NCBI RefSeq assembly: GCF_019704135.1
Contig: NZ_AP024355.1
Coordinates: 868,001-932,000 of the forward strand
Direction of reading: 5' to 3'
DNA length: 64,000 nucleotides
DNA from: Desulfuromonas versatilis
GTDB lineage: Bacteria; Desulfobacterota; Desulfuromonadia; Desulfuromonadales; NIT-T3
The position numbers were made by a program, and so were the translations under genes. Shown in pieces: positions 40,704-50,146 of the stretch; the first letter of the stretch is position 1; every line of letters begins with the position of its first letter. The notes under the pieces were generated by a model. That model made no database searches, had not been told where the DNA came from, and saw only the letters and a list, made by a program, of their open reading frames with translations.

Positions 40704-42902
40704 TCAGGCCGGGGAGATTTCCACAAAGGTCTGGTGCATGGCCACGTTGCCCGAAATCGGGCAGGCGTTGTCTTCGAGCAGTTCGGCGTCGCAGCCGCCT
40801 TTGCCGTGGATCCGCGACAGCCCCTTGGAGAGCACGCCGAAGCCGTGGGCCATGTAGACGCAGTCCGGACGGATTTTTTCGGTGGCCTCCAGGCGCAGGG
40901 TCTGTTCGCCGACCGCGCTCTTGACCCGGACCATGCGCCCGTCCCTCAGGCCCAGGCGGGCGGCTTCGCCGGCATTGAGCCAGAGGGTGTTTTCGGGCAT
41001 CAGGTCGTGCAGGAAAGGGTTGTTCTGCGTGGTGCCGTGGGTGAAGTAGGCGTGGCGCCCGACGATCAGCCGGTATTTGCCTGCAGGCACGGCGGCCGGC
41101 GATGCATAGACCGGCAGCGGATCGTGGCCGTTTTCGGCGTATTTTTCCGAGTAGATCTCGATCTTGCCGCTCTTGGTCTTGAGGCGCTTGCCGCGGCTGG
41201 AGCCGTAGGTGGGGCGCTCCGACTCGAAGTAGACCCCCCTGGTTTCGAGCATCGTCTGGGCTTCGGGCAGATGCTGGAGCTGATGTTCGACGTACTCCTC
41301 GATGGTGTAATCGAAGGATTCGTAGACCTCCTCGCCCAGCCGCTTGGCGATCTGCTGCATGATCCAGAGATTGGGCCTGGCCTCGAACAGGGGCTCGACC
41401 ACCTGGTGGCGCAGCGAGAGCACCGGCAGAATCCCCGAGAGCGATTCGACCGGGTCCATGCGCTCCAGGTAGGTGGCCTCGGGGAGCACCACGTCCGAGT
41501 ACCAGGCGGTGTCGCTCATGGCGATGTCGATGGTGCAGATGAAATCCATCTGTTCCAGCATCTTCAGGGTCTTGGCCCGGTTGGGGACCGACTGCAGGGG
41601 GTTCTGCTTGTAGACCATCATCCCCTTGACCGGGTAGGGTTGGCCCTCGAGCACCCGGTCGCGGAAATGCTTCCACGAGCCGTCCTTCTCCGAAAGGTAG
41701 GTGACGCAGTCCTTGTCGAGGCGCGGCGGGACGTCGTCGTACCAGGGGGCGACGTAGACGTGCTCGGCCAGCTTGATCTTGCCGTTGGGGACCATCCCGC
41801 CGGGTACGTCCCAGTTGCCGACGATGGCGTTGAGGATCGCCATGGCCCGGCGCATCTGGGTGTCGTTGTCGAAGAAGGAGGAGCGGCGCCCCTGGTAGTA
41901 GACCGCTTTCGGCGCGGCGGCGGCGAACTCGCGGGCGATGCGGGCGATGTCCGCTGCCGGGATCTCGCACTCCGCGGCTGCCCATTCGGGGGTGTAGGGC
42001 TCGATGTGCGGCACCAGCTGCTCGAACCCGACGCATTCGTCGGCGACAAACTGCTTGTCGTAGAGCTCTTCCTTGACGATGACGTGGATCATCGCCAGCA
42101 TGAAGGCCATGTCGGTGCCTGGCTTGACCGGGAACCACTCGTCGGCCTTGGCGGAGGTCTTGGTGAAGCGCGGGTCGAGGTAGACGACCTTGCGGTTGCC
42201 GCCGGCCCCCTTGATCAGGTCGATGGTGTCAGGGGTGATGAAGGCCTCGGAGCGGTTGGCGCCGCTCATGATGATGTAGTCGGCGTTGAGTACGTCGGGG
42301 GTGGGGTTGGTGCCGAAGGTGGCGCCGAAACCCTGGATGTTGGAAGCCAGGCAGAGCGAGGGGTGGCGCAGGGTGTTGGGCGAGCCGAAACACTCGGCGA
42401 GCATCAGGAAGAAATGCTCCTGGAACCCTTCGGTGGAGACGAACATCATGCCGGCCCGGGTGTGCTGCTCGGCGATCCGGTTCATGTTCTTCACCACCAG
42501 GTCGAGAGCCTCGTCCCAGCTGGCCCGCCGCCATTTGCCCTCGCCGCGCTCGCCGGTGCGGATCAGCGGGTACTTGAGGCGGTCGGGGTCGTAGACGCTC
42601 TGGTGGCCGGCGTTGCCGCGGGCGCAGAGCATGTCGCGGCTCTTGATGTAATGGGGGTTGGGATCGAGCTTCTGGATCACCCCGTCGCGCACCCGGGCGA
42701 TGACCCCGCACTTGTTGACGCACATCTCGCAGCTGGTGAAGACGTCCCTGGTGGGCAGGGTCGCCGGCTCGCCGACCTTGCCGTCCTTAGCCAGGGCCCT
42801 CAGTACGGTGACCTGCGAGCCGACGGCCGCCGTCGCCAGGGCGCAGGACGAGATGCCCAGAAACCGGCGGCGGCTTACTTTTTTATCGATCAGGCTGGAC
42901 AC
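40704..42902 (-). CDS. Molybdopterin oxidoreductase of the polysulfide/thiosulfate (Psr/Phs/Srr-like) type
   Basis: A 732-residue Tat-exported catalytic subunit (signal SRRRFLGISS) of the complex iron-sulfur molybdoenzyme family. The [4Fe-4S] cysteines are 58, 61, 65 and 93 (CEMCVNKC...C), and Cys184 in PSLCLASNIQGFG is the likely Mo ligand. It lacks the GRY and HSALCAEAEK pocket seen in ArrA, so it is not a second arsenate reductase of that type. Closest in plan are polysulfide, thiosulfate and some selenate reductases; the substrate cannot be set by eye. GTG start with GGAG six bases upstream. Encoded with FeS and NrfD subunits, a porin and a cytochrome. Confidence 0.85.
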   Translation of the reverse strand: MSSLIDKKVSRRRFLGISSCALATAAVGSQVTVLRALAKDGKVGEPATLPTRDVFTSCEMCVNKCGVIARVRDGVIQKLDPNPHYIKSRDMLCARGNAGHQSVYDPDRLKYPLIRTGERGEGKWRRASWDEALDLVVKNMNRIAEQHTRAGMMFVSTEGFQEHFFLMLAECFGSPNTLRHPSLCLASNIQGFGATFGTNPTPDVLNADYIIMSGANRSEAFITPDTIDLIKGAGGNRKVVYLDPRFTKTSAKADEWFPVKPGTDMAFMLAMIHVIVKEELYDKQFVADECVGFEQLVPHIEPYTPEWAAAECEIPAADIARIAREFAAAAPKAVYYQGRRSSFFDNDTQMRRAMAILNAIVGNWDVPGGMVPNGKIKLAEHVYVAPWYDDVPPRLDKDCVTYLSEKDGSWKHFRDRVLEGQPYPVKGMMVYKQNPLQSVPNRAKTLKMLEQMDFICTIDIAMSDTAWYSDVVLPEATYLERMDPVESLSGILPVLSLRHQVVEPLFEARPNLWIMQQIAKRLGEEVYESFDYTIEEYVEHQLQHLPEAQTMLETRGVYFESERPTYGSSRGKRLKTKSGKIEIYSEKYAENGHDPLPVYASPAAVPAGKYRLIVGRHAYFTHGTTQNNPFLHDLMPENTLWLNAGEAARLGLRDGRMVRVKSAVGEQTLRLEATEKIRPDCVYMAHGFGVLSKGLSRIHGKGGCDAELLEDNACPISGNVAMHQTFVEISPA

Positions 42903-43039
42903 GGTCTTCTCCTTCTCGGTGTCACGGTTTTTGTATCAGCACATTCAGATATCCGGATTGTTCGGTTTTTCAAAGGGGGGAGAAGAAAGTCTTCTCCTCC
43001 CCCCTGCGTGTTACGAATGTTGGTCGGCGAAAAATTCGC

Positions 43040-44776
43040 CTAGAACTTGACGGTCAGCGAGGCATAGCCGTCCCATGCGGTATCTACCGCGGGGAGCATG
43101 GAAGAAGCCTTGCCGTCCTGAACGTCGGCGATTTTCACCGGGGCGCCGACCGGAGAACCGCTTCCGGTGTACTCGTAGTCGTAGTAGATGCCGCCGAGCT
43201 TGATGAACATGTTGGGGTTGACATCGAAGATGTAGTACGCCTCGCCGACATGGCCGCGGGTGGCGAGCTTGCTGCCGATCAGGTCATCCTGGGCCTGGGT
43301 GAAGGGGATCCAGTACTTGGAGCCGTAGTTGTACTCGAGGCCCAGCTTGCCCAGGGGAGCGGGGATCTGGATGCCGGCGTAGACCGAGTAGCCGTCGCGT
43401 TTCTTGTCGCTGGAGGGGGTGGTGGTGAATGCGGGGACGATCATCTGCTCGCCGGGGTTGGACGGATCATCCACCAGTGCCGCCCTGTAGGTCGGGTCGG
43501 ACAGCAGGCCGCCGAACAGGCCAGCCTTGCCGTTGGGGTCGGTCTGGGTCCAGGCCAGCGAGGTGAACCAGTTGACGCCGTTCATCTCCTCGCGGGTGAA
43601 GCCGATGCCGCCCAGCATGATGTCACCAATGTTGGTGGAGGGCTGTACGCGGGTCACGAAGTTGAAGTTGGGGAAATTCTGCAGATCGTTCCACATGGTC
43701 GGGGCCATCTGCTGGGCGAACTGGCTGGGGAAAGCGATCAGGCCCTTGAAGCCGTCGGTCACGTTCTCGGCCCGGAACAGGGTGAACTGCAGGAAGTTGG
43801 TGCCGTCGTTAAGGGCGTCGATGTTGAAGCCGCCCAGATGCACGTCTTCGGTGTTGATCTCGTTGAACAGTTCGCCGTTGCCCCACTCGGACTCGAAGCC
43901 CTGGCCGTAGCAGAAGCGCACGGTCTGTCCCTCGATGCCGGTGAGCTTGCTCAGGTGGTAGCCGACGGTGATGCCGTCAAAGTTGAAGTGCACCAGGTGC
44001 CCCGAGGGGGTGCCGCCGCGCAGCTCGTTCTCGCGGTACTGGCTGGGCGGACCGTAAGTGGAGGGGCGCCGGCCGATGGAGAGGTAGAAGTCGCTGCCGC
44101 CGATGTCCTTCCAGTCGAAGTAGGCGCGCTCGACCCGCAGCCAATCGCCGCTGGTGTTGCCGCCATTGGTGCCATCCATGGTGAAGGAGTTCCAGGAGTC
44201 GAAGACCTTCACGCCGGTGGAATCGCCCCAGTTCTTGTACATGGAGAGCCGGCCGGAGAAGTTGACGTTGTCCGAAACCTTGGCCTTCATCCCCAGGCGC
44301 AGGCGGGTGGTGTACAGGACGTCGTTGTTGATGGTCGATTTTTCCGCCGGCGCGACGACGAAATACCCCTGGGGCGGGAGAGCGCCGGCCATGAAGGCCG
44401 CGGCCTGCTCGGGGAAGGCGGCCATGAATTTGCTCAAGGGGGTGGTGGAGCCATCACCCGGATCGGTGGCGGCCGGGACGCTGAATTCCCCGGCCATGGC
44501 CCGCTGGCCGAAATCGGCGAAGTCGAAGTACACCCCCTGGCTGGCGGTCACATCCTTGTAATGCAGGGTGTCGGCCTTGACGCGCAGGTCGCCGTACCAG
44601 CTGATGCGGTCGGTGGCGGTGTGGCGTTCGGTCTTGTCGACGCGGTCCGAAAGCTCGGCGAGCTCCTCATTGAGTTCGTCGATCTTTTTCTGCATTTCCT
44701 CGACGGTCGGTGCAGCCAGGGCCACGGCGGGCACGGCGAGCAGGGCGGCGAGCAGCAGGGCGAAAAGTCTACGCAT
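43040..44776 (-). CDS. Outer-membrane beta-barrel porin (DUF3373-like)
   Basis: A 578-residue protein with signal peptide (RRLFALLLAALLAVPAVALA), a short coiled coil (about residues 28-52: VEEMQKKIDELNEELAELSDRV) and a long beta-rich region with alternating aromatic residues, ending in ...SLTVKF with the terminal Phe typical of outer-membrane barrels. It resembles DUF3373 proteins of deltaproteobacteria. It lies between a periplasmic cytochrome and the molybdoenzyme genes, all on one strand, so it probably admits the substrate or a metal of the respiratory complex. About 119 bases separate it from the cytochrome. Confidence 0.78.
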   Translation of the reverse strand: MRRLFALLLAALLAVPAVALAAPTVEEMQKKIDELNEELAELSDRVDKTERHTATDRISWYGDLRVKADTLHYKDVTASQGVYFDFADFGQRAMAGEFSVPAATDPGDGSTTPLSKFMAAFPEQAAAFMAGALPPQGYFVVAPAEKSTINNDVLYTTRLRLGMKAKVSDNVNFSGRLSMYKNWGDSTGVKVFDSWNSFTMDGTNGGNTSGDWLRVERAYFDWKDIGGSDFYLSIGRRPSTYGPPSQYRENELRGGTPSGHLVHFNFDGITVGYHLSKLTGIEGQTVRFCYGQGFESEWGNGELFNEINTEDVHLGGFNIDALNDGTNFLQFTLFRAENVTDGFKGLIAFPSQFAQQMAPTMWNDLQNFPNFNFVTRVQPSTNIGDIMLGGIGFTREEMNGVNWFTSLAWTQTDPNGKAGLFGGLLSDPTYRAALVDDPSNPGEQMIVPAFTTTPSSDKKRDGYSVYAGIQIPAPLGKLGLEYNYGSKYWIPFTQAQDDLIGSKLATRGHVGEAYYIFDVNPNMFIKLGGIYYDYEYTGSGSPVGAPVKIADVQDGKASSMLPAVDTAWDGYASLTVKF

Positions 44777-44895
44777 GAAAATGCCTCCTGAAAATGAGTT
44801 GTCGGAAGTCCGCCGCAGCGGCGAACCTTGAATCTTGGTTCGGTCGGCTCCGGGGGCGCTGGCAGGTCACGGCCCCGGAGACGACCCGGTTGAAA

Positions 44896-45219
44896 TTAAC
44901 CGCAGGTTTCGGGCTGGCTGGAGTCGAGCGCGTGGTCATACAGGAACTGGTTGATGTCCTTGATGTCCTGCTCCTTCAGGTCCTTCCAGGCCTCTGCCTT
45001 GGGGTGCTGGGCCTTTTCGAAGAAACGGTCCCACTGGGACATGGTCTTGGTCATCGGGGTCAGGTTGCCCCCCTCGGCGCCTTCCACGTGGCAGGATTTG
45101 CAGGTCTTTTTGTAGAGGTATTTCCCTTTTTTCGGGTTGCCCCCTTCGGCGGCCCAGGCCGCGCTGGCGCAAAGAGCTGCGATGGCGAGAATGGCTACGG
45201 CTTTGGCGATCTGTTTCAT
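44896..45219 (-). CDS. Small monoheme c-type cytochrome
   Basis: A 107-residue periplasmic cytochrome. Signal peptide MKQIAKAVAILAIAALCASAAWA, one haem-binding CKSCH near residue 44, and a likely distal methionine (LTPMTKTMSQW). Start at 45219 has GGGAGG in front. It is the first gene of the porin/molybdoenzyme operon and could carry electrons to or from that enzyme or an outer-membrane partner. The C-terminal QPETCG has an extra cysteine. Confidence 0.85.
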   Translation of the reverse strand: MKQIAKAVAILAIAALCASAAWAAEGGNPKKGKYLYKKTCKSCHVEGAEGGNLTPMTKTMSQWDRFFEKAQHPKAEAWKDLKEQDIKDINQFLYDHALDSSQPETCG

Positions 45220-45724
45220 GACTTTCCTCCCTTGGGTTGTCCGCTGGGGCGTTGGCGACGCCCCCGGTTGCTGAGTTCTGCCCGGCTGCCCGGGCCATCG
45301 GGGTTGCCGATTCGCATTATCCATTTATAGGAATTTTTTATATGTGTGTTTAGCACAAGAAAGTAAAATATGCAAATAATGTTATTTTCAAATATTCCTA
45401 TTTCACAATTCATGCCATTGGTAACAGGTTGCGAAATCTTGGGTGATTGCCGCATTAAGTGTGAGGAAATACCAGTTTCGTGCCAGACTGGGATTTAAAA
45501 AGGAATTTGCGATGTTGTGCGCATATGGGGTAAAAAATACACATTCTGAGCCGGAAAATTGACTCCTGTGGCGTTAAAATGTTGACGCACAGGTTGCCGT
45601 GAAATAACCAGGCGCCATGCCGCCACTTGGCGGGATATGGCGTCGAAAGACGCCTTTGCGTTGCTTGCCGGGCGCCCTGTGGTATCCTGAAGCCTTCTCG
45701 AATGTCCTTTGGAGGATGTGGTCG
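45220..45724. other. AT-rich divergent intergenic region
   Basis: A 505-base spacer between the divergent monoheme and triheme cytochrome genes. The part at 45310-45480 is markedly AT-rich compared with its surroundings and is the likely promoter zone; on the minus strand TAAACA-N17-TATAAA (45351 to 45323) is a passable sigma-70 site. The 5' leader of the minus-strand operon contains two short GC hairpins (near 45245-45262 and 45280-45296). No gene or known riboswitch was recognised. Confidence 0.5.
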
Positions 45725-46969
45725 ATGAGGGTGATGTGCTTGATCCTGCTGGTGTTGTTGCCTGTTTCCGCCGTCGGCCTGGTTTCCGAGGGCCGGCCCG
45801 GCGTGCCGTATTTCAATCACGTGCTTTTCCTGGATACCAAGGTCGTGGAGAACGGGGAAGTGAGCTGGATCAGCCTGGGCTATGGGGATCCGGCCGGCGA
45901 CGCGCTGGTGTGCAATAACACCATCGACGTTTTCCGGGGGCGGGAGCTGTTCAGCGAAATCCCGGAAAAGAGCTGGGTGCTGGTCGACTACGAACTGCAG
46001 AGCATCCTGGTCCAGGAAGGGTTTTTCGGCGATGCGGACGTGGTGCGGGTGGTGGCCTGCGGCGATGTGGAGGCCTGCTGCGACCTGCGCGACCGGCTCA
46101 ATGCCGACGACCGGGAGCGGGCACGCCGGGCCCGGGCCCCGCGCCCCGGCGAAACCCGGCCCGCTGGCCTCGGTGACATCGCCGAACGCCTCGAGGTGGG
46201 GCGCAACCTGGTGCGCGTGGCCCGCTGCCGCGGTTGTCACAGTATCGAGGGGTTTGGCGCCGGCCATGCGCCGAGCCTGAGTTGGAAACGCTTCAAGTAT
46301 GAACAGGGGTGGCTGGAGCGGTTTCTGAAACAGCCCTACCGGATGCGCCCGGCGATGACCGAGCTGATGATGCTCGACTACACCTCCGCCAATGCCCAGC
46401 CGGCCTTGACCGAGCCCGAGGTCGAGGCGGTGGCCGAATTTCTGAACCGGGTCGCCTGGACCAAGTCCCCGGCCGACCGCTTCCGCAACGAGCCCTTTGC
46501 CAGCTACGACTGTTACGACTGCCATACCCGCCTGTACCGCGAGGAGCCGCTGGAATTCGTACCGACCCCCGTGCCCCAGCCGATCCGCGAGCGGCTCGAT
46601 GCCAGCGGCGCCTGGCAGCTGTGCTTTGCCTGCCACTCCTTTGGCGATCACCGACAGCTCTCGGCAGCGCCCGGCGGCAGCCCCAACGCCCTGGCCATCG
46701 ACCTGCTGCTGGCCATCGAGAAGCTGGAAGCCAACTATTTCGTCAATTTCGTTCGCGACCCCGGGTACCTGCAGCCCGGCGCCAAGATGCCCAGGCTCGG
46801 CTTCAGCGACAGTCAGCTTGAGGAGATCCGCGCCCTGGTGCTGGAGGTCAAGCAGGCCATCGCCAAGGGCGGCCTGCGGCCCGTGCACAACCACTACCGG
46901 ATGGAGAAGCGCAGCGGCCCCGGCGGGCCGGGTCTCAACTTTCCGTCCCCAGCCGCCCCCCCGCCGTAG
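45725..46969 (+). CDS. Exported triheme c-type cytochrome
   Basis: A 414-residue protein with signal peptide (MRVMCLILLVLLPVSAVG) and three haem sites: CRGCH, CYDCH and CFACH. The first 150 residues after the signal carry no haem and read like a separate domain of unknown type, with an acidic and Arg-rich stretch. The haem region resembles cytochrome c modules that begin GRNLVRVARCRGCHSIEG and have methionine ligands further on (MRPAM, PGAKMPRLGF). Start at 45725 is chosen for the signal peptide and GGAGG nine bases upstream. Partner and role are unknown; it is divergent from the cytochrome/porin/molybdoenzyme operon and may work with it. Confidence 0.8.
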   Translation: MRVMCLILLVLLPVSAVGLVSEGRPGVPYFNHVLFLDTKVVENGEVSWISLGYGDPAGDALVCNNTIDVFRGRELFSEIPEKSWVLVDYELQSILVQEGFFGDADVVRVVACGDVEACCDLRDRLNADDRERARRARAPRPGETRPAGLGDIAERLEVGRNLVRVARCRGCHSIEGFGAGHAPSLSWKRFKYEQGWLERFLKQPYRMRPAMTELMMLDYTSANAQPALTEPEVEAVAEFLNRVAWTKSPADRFRNEPFASYDCYDCHTRLYREEPLEFVPTPVPQPIRERLDASGAWQLCFACHSFGDHRQLSAAPGGSPNALAIDLLLAIEKLEANYFVNFVRDPGYLQPGAKMPRLGFSDSQLEEIRALVLEVKQAIAKGGLRPVHNHYRMEKRSGPGGPGLNFPSPAAPPP

Positions 46970-47117
46970 GCTGGGCGGAGGGCAGCGATGCCCAGCAGCC
47001 CCGGCGTACGCCCCCCGGCAATTTGCATTTCAGTTGGCTGCCGGCGGCAAATAGATTAAGATCTCCCCTTTACCGGCGGGCCAAGCCGCACCAAATCCCC
47101 ACGGAGGTTTGCAGGAT

Positions 47118-48797
<1,680 letters not shown>

Positions 48798-48821
48798 GCG
48801 ATTTCGCAGGATGAAAAAAAC

Positions 48822-48848
48822 GGCCGCCCCTACGAGAAGGGCGGCCGT
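48822..48848. terminator. Terminator after ettA
   Basis: Perfect 9-bp stem CGGCCGCCC / GGGCGGCCG, preceded by seven A and followed by TTTTATT. It can act on both strands, serving ettA (plus) and the downstream end of mtgA (minus). Confidence 0.88.
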
Positions 48849-48882
48849 TTTATTATGTATTCAGCTGCTTTCTTGGTGTTTC

Positions 48883-48920
48883 CCCTCTCCCTCAGGGAGA
48901 GGGCCGGGGTGAGGGTGGGC
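48883..48920. repeat. Short REP-like palindrome
   Basis: CCCTCTCCCTCAGGGAGAGGG followed by GGGTGAGGGTGGG, a palindrome of a type very widely scattered among bacterial genomes. A shorter relative is at 18893-18918. It lies between ettA and the 3' end of mtgA. Confidence 0.55.
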
Positions 48921-48947
48921 CGAAAGCCCCCCGCCCGGCCGGCTCCT

Positions 48948-49892
48948 TCAGGACTGCGGTGGGAGCGCTTGGGATTCTTCTTCCGCCTCAGGCTCGTCGG
49001 GCGGCACCATTGGCACCGGTGCTTCTGCAGGTGCCTGCAGCTCTTCCACTGTCTCTTCCGCATCCGCCTGCGGCTCTTCTGCCGGCGGCGCTGCGGGCGC
49101 CTGTCTCGGCCGGCGCTGCAGCCCCGGGATGTCCGGTTTGTCGGCCAGGGCCAGCCGGTATTCCGCTTCGCTGAGCACCCCACGGATTTTCAGCAGCTTC
49201 AGGATGTGTTCGGCGCGTTTTTCCACCCGGCCCAGATTGCGGTAAGGATTGTAGGCGACCCGCGGACCCGGGAGCATGGCAACCAGAAAGGCGCACTCGC
49301 CGGGAGTCAGCTGGGAAACCTGTTTGCCGAAATAGTAGCTGGCCCCATGGCCCACGCCGAAGACCATCGGTCCCAACTCGACTACGTTGAGGTAGAGTTC
49401 GAGGATGCGCCCTTTGCTCAGCTCCTGCTCCATGCGCCGGGCGATAAGGAATTCCTTCATTTTGCGGAGCAGGGTCTTTTCCCGGGAGAGGAACAGGTTC
49501 TTGGCCAGTTGCTGAGTGATGGTCGAGGCCCCCCGGGCCAGCCGTTTTTGCTCCAGGTCGTACTTCAGGGCCTCCTTGAGCGCCTGGACGTCGATCCCCT
49601 GGTGACTGTAAAAGTTGGCGTCCTCGGCGGCGATCACCGACCATTTCAGCGCCTCAGGTACCGCCTTGAGCGGCGTCCAGCGGTGGTTTTTCGGGCCCAG
49701 GGTGAAAGGATGTTCCTGCCCCTGCCAGTCGCGAATCTGGATGACCAGGTTGGTCTTGCGGTCGGCCAGATGTCCGGTCTCAGGCAGGTCCCACCCTATC
49801 CAGGCGGCGGCTGCCGTCCCCAGCATTATCAGCAGCGCCAGCGCCCGCAGTTTGAAGCGCAGCAGTCCCTTGTGAAAATCACGCCAGTTCAT
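48948..49892 (-). CDS. mtgA: Monofunctional peptidoglycan glycosyltransferase
   Basis: A 314-residue GT51-family transglycosylase that polymerises lipid II glycan strands. One N-terminal helix anchors it; the catalytic motifs EDANFYSHQGID (Glu), GASTITQQLAKNLFLS, and RKMKEFLIARRMEQELSKGRILELYLN are intact. There is no transpeptidase domain. The last 70 residues are an unusual Pro/Glu/Ala-rich tail not found in standard MtgA (about 240 residues). Start at 49892 is where family homology begins. Confidence 0.9.
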   Translation of the reverse strand: MNWRDFHKGLLRFKLRALALLIMLGTAAAAWIGWDLPETGHLADRKTNLVIQIRDWQGQEHPFTLGPKNHRWTPLKAVPEALKWSVIAAEDANFYSHQGIDVQALKEALKYDLEQKRLARGASTITQQLAKNLFLSREKTLLRKMKEFLIARRMEQELSKGRILELYLNVVELGPMVFGVGHGASYYFGKQVSQLTPGECAFLVAMLPGPRVAYNPYRNLGRVEKRAEHILKLLKIRGVLSEAEYRLALADKPDIPGLQRRPRQAPAAPPAEEPQADAEETVEELQAPAEAPVPMVPPDEPEAEEESQALPPQS

Positions 49893-50003
49893 TTTCTCAT
49901 CCTCATGCCTGCAGACCGGGTCCGTCCCGGAATCAGTCGACCGAATCATAGCACGAAGCATTAACCCCGGACAGAGGAGAGCCAAGGGGGGCGCACCGGA
50001 AAC

Positions 50004-50019
50004 TGGCACCTCGCTTGCA
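50004..50019 (+). promoter_or_regulatory. Sigma-54 promoter of the GGDEF/EAL gene
   Basis: TGGCACCTCGCTTGCA is a perfect match to the -24/-12 consensus TGGCAC-N5-TTGCA. It lies 127 bases before the ATG at 50147. Confidence 0.75.
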
Positions 50020-50146
50020 GCTAGGTAACTGGCGGTGTGCCCCGGGAGCCGGATGTTTGGTAATTCGGGCCCTTCTGGACGAAAAGGCGGAGTATTCCCG
50101 TCAAAACACCCAACCTTCCAATAGTCAAAAAACGGGATTTTAATTT

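Noticed and set aside
45220-45340. Possible c-di-GMP or cGAMP (GEMM) riboswitch in the leader of the cytochrome/porin operon
   Set aside because: Geobacter relatives use GEMM switches before cytochrome genes, so I looked for the GGGCAAACC and GACGCAAAGCC cores. They are absent; only two simple hairpins are present.
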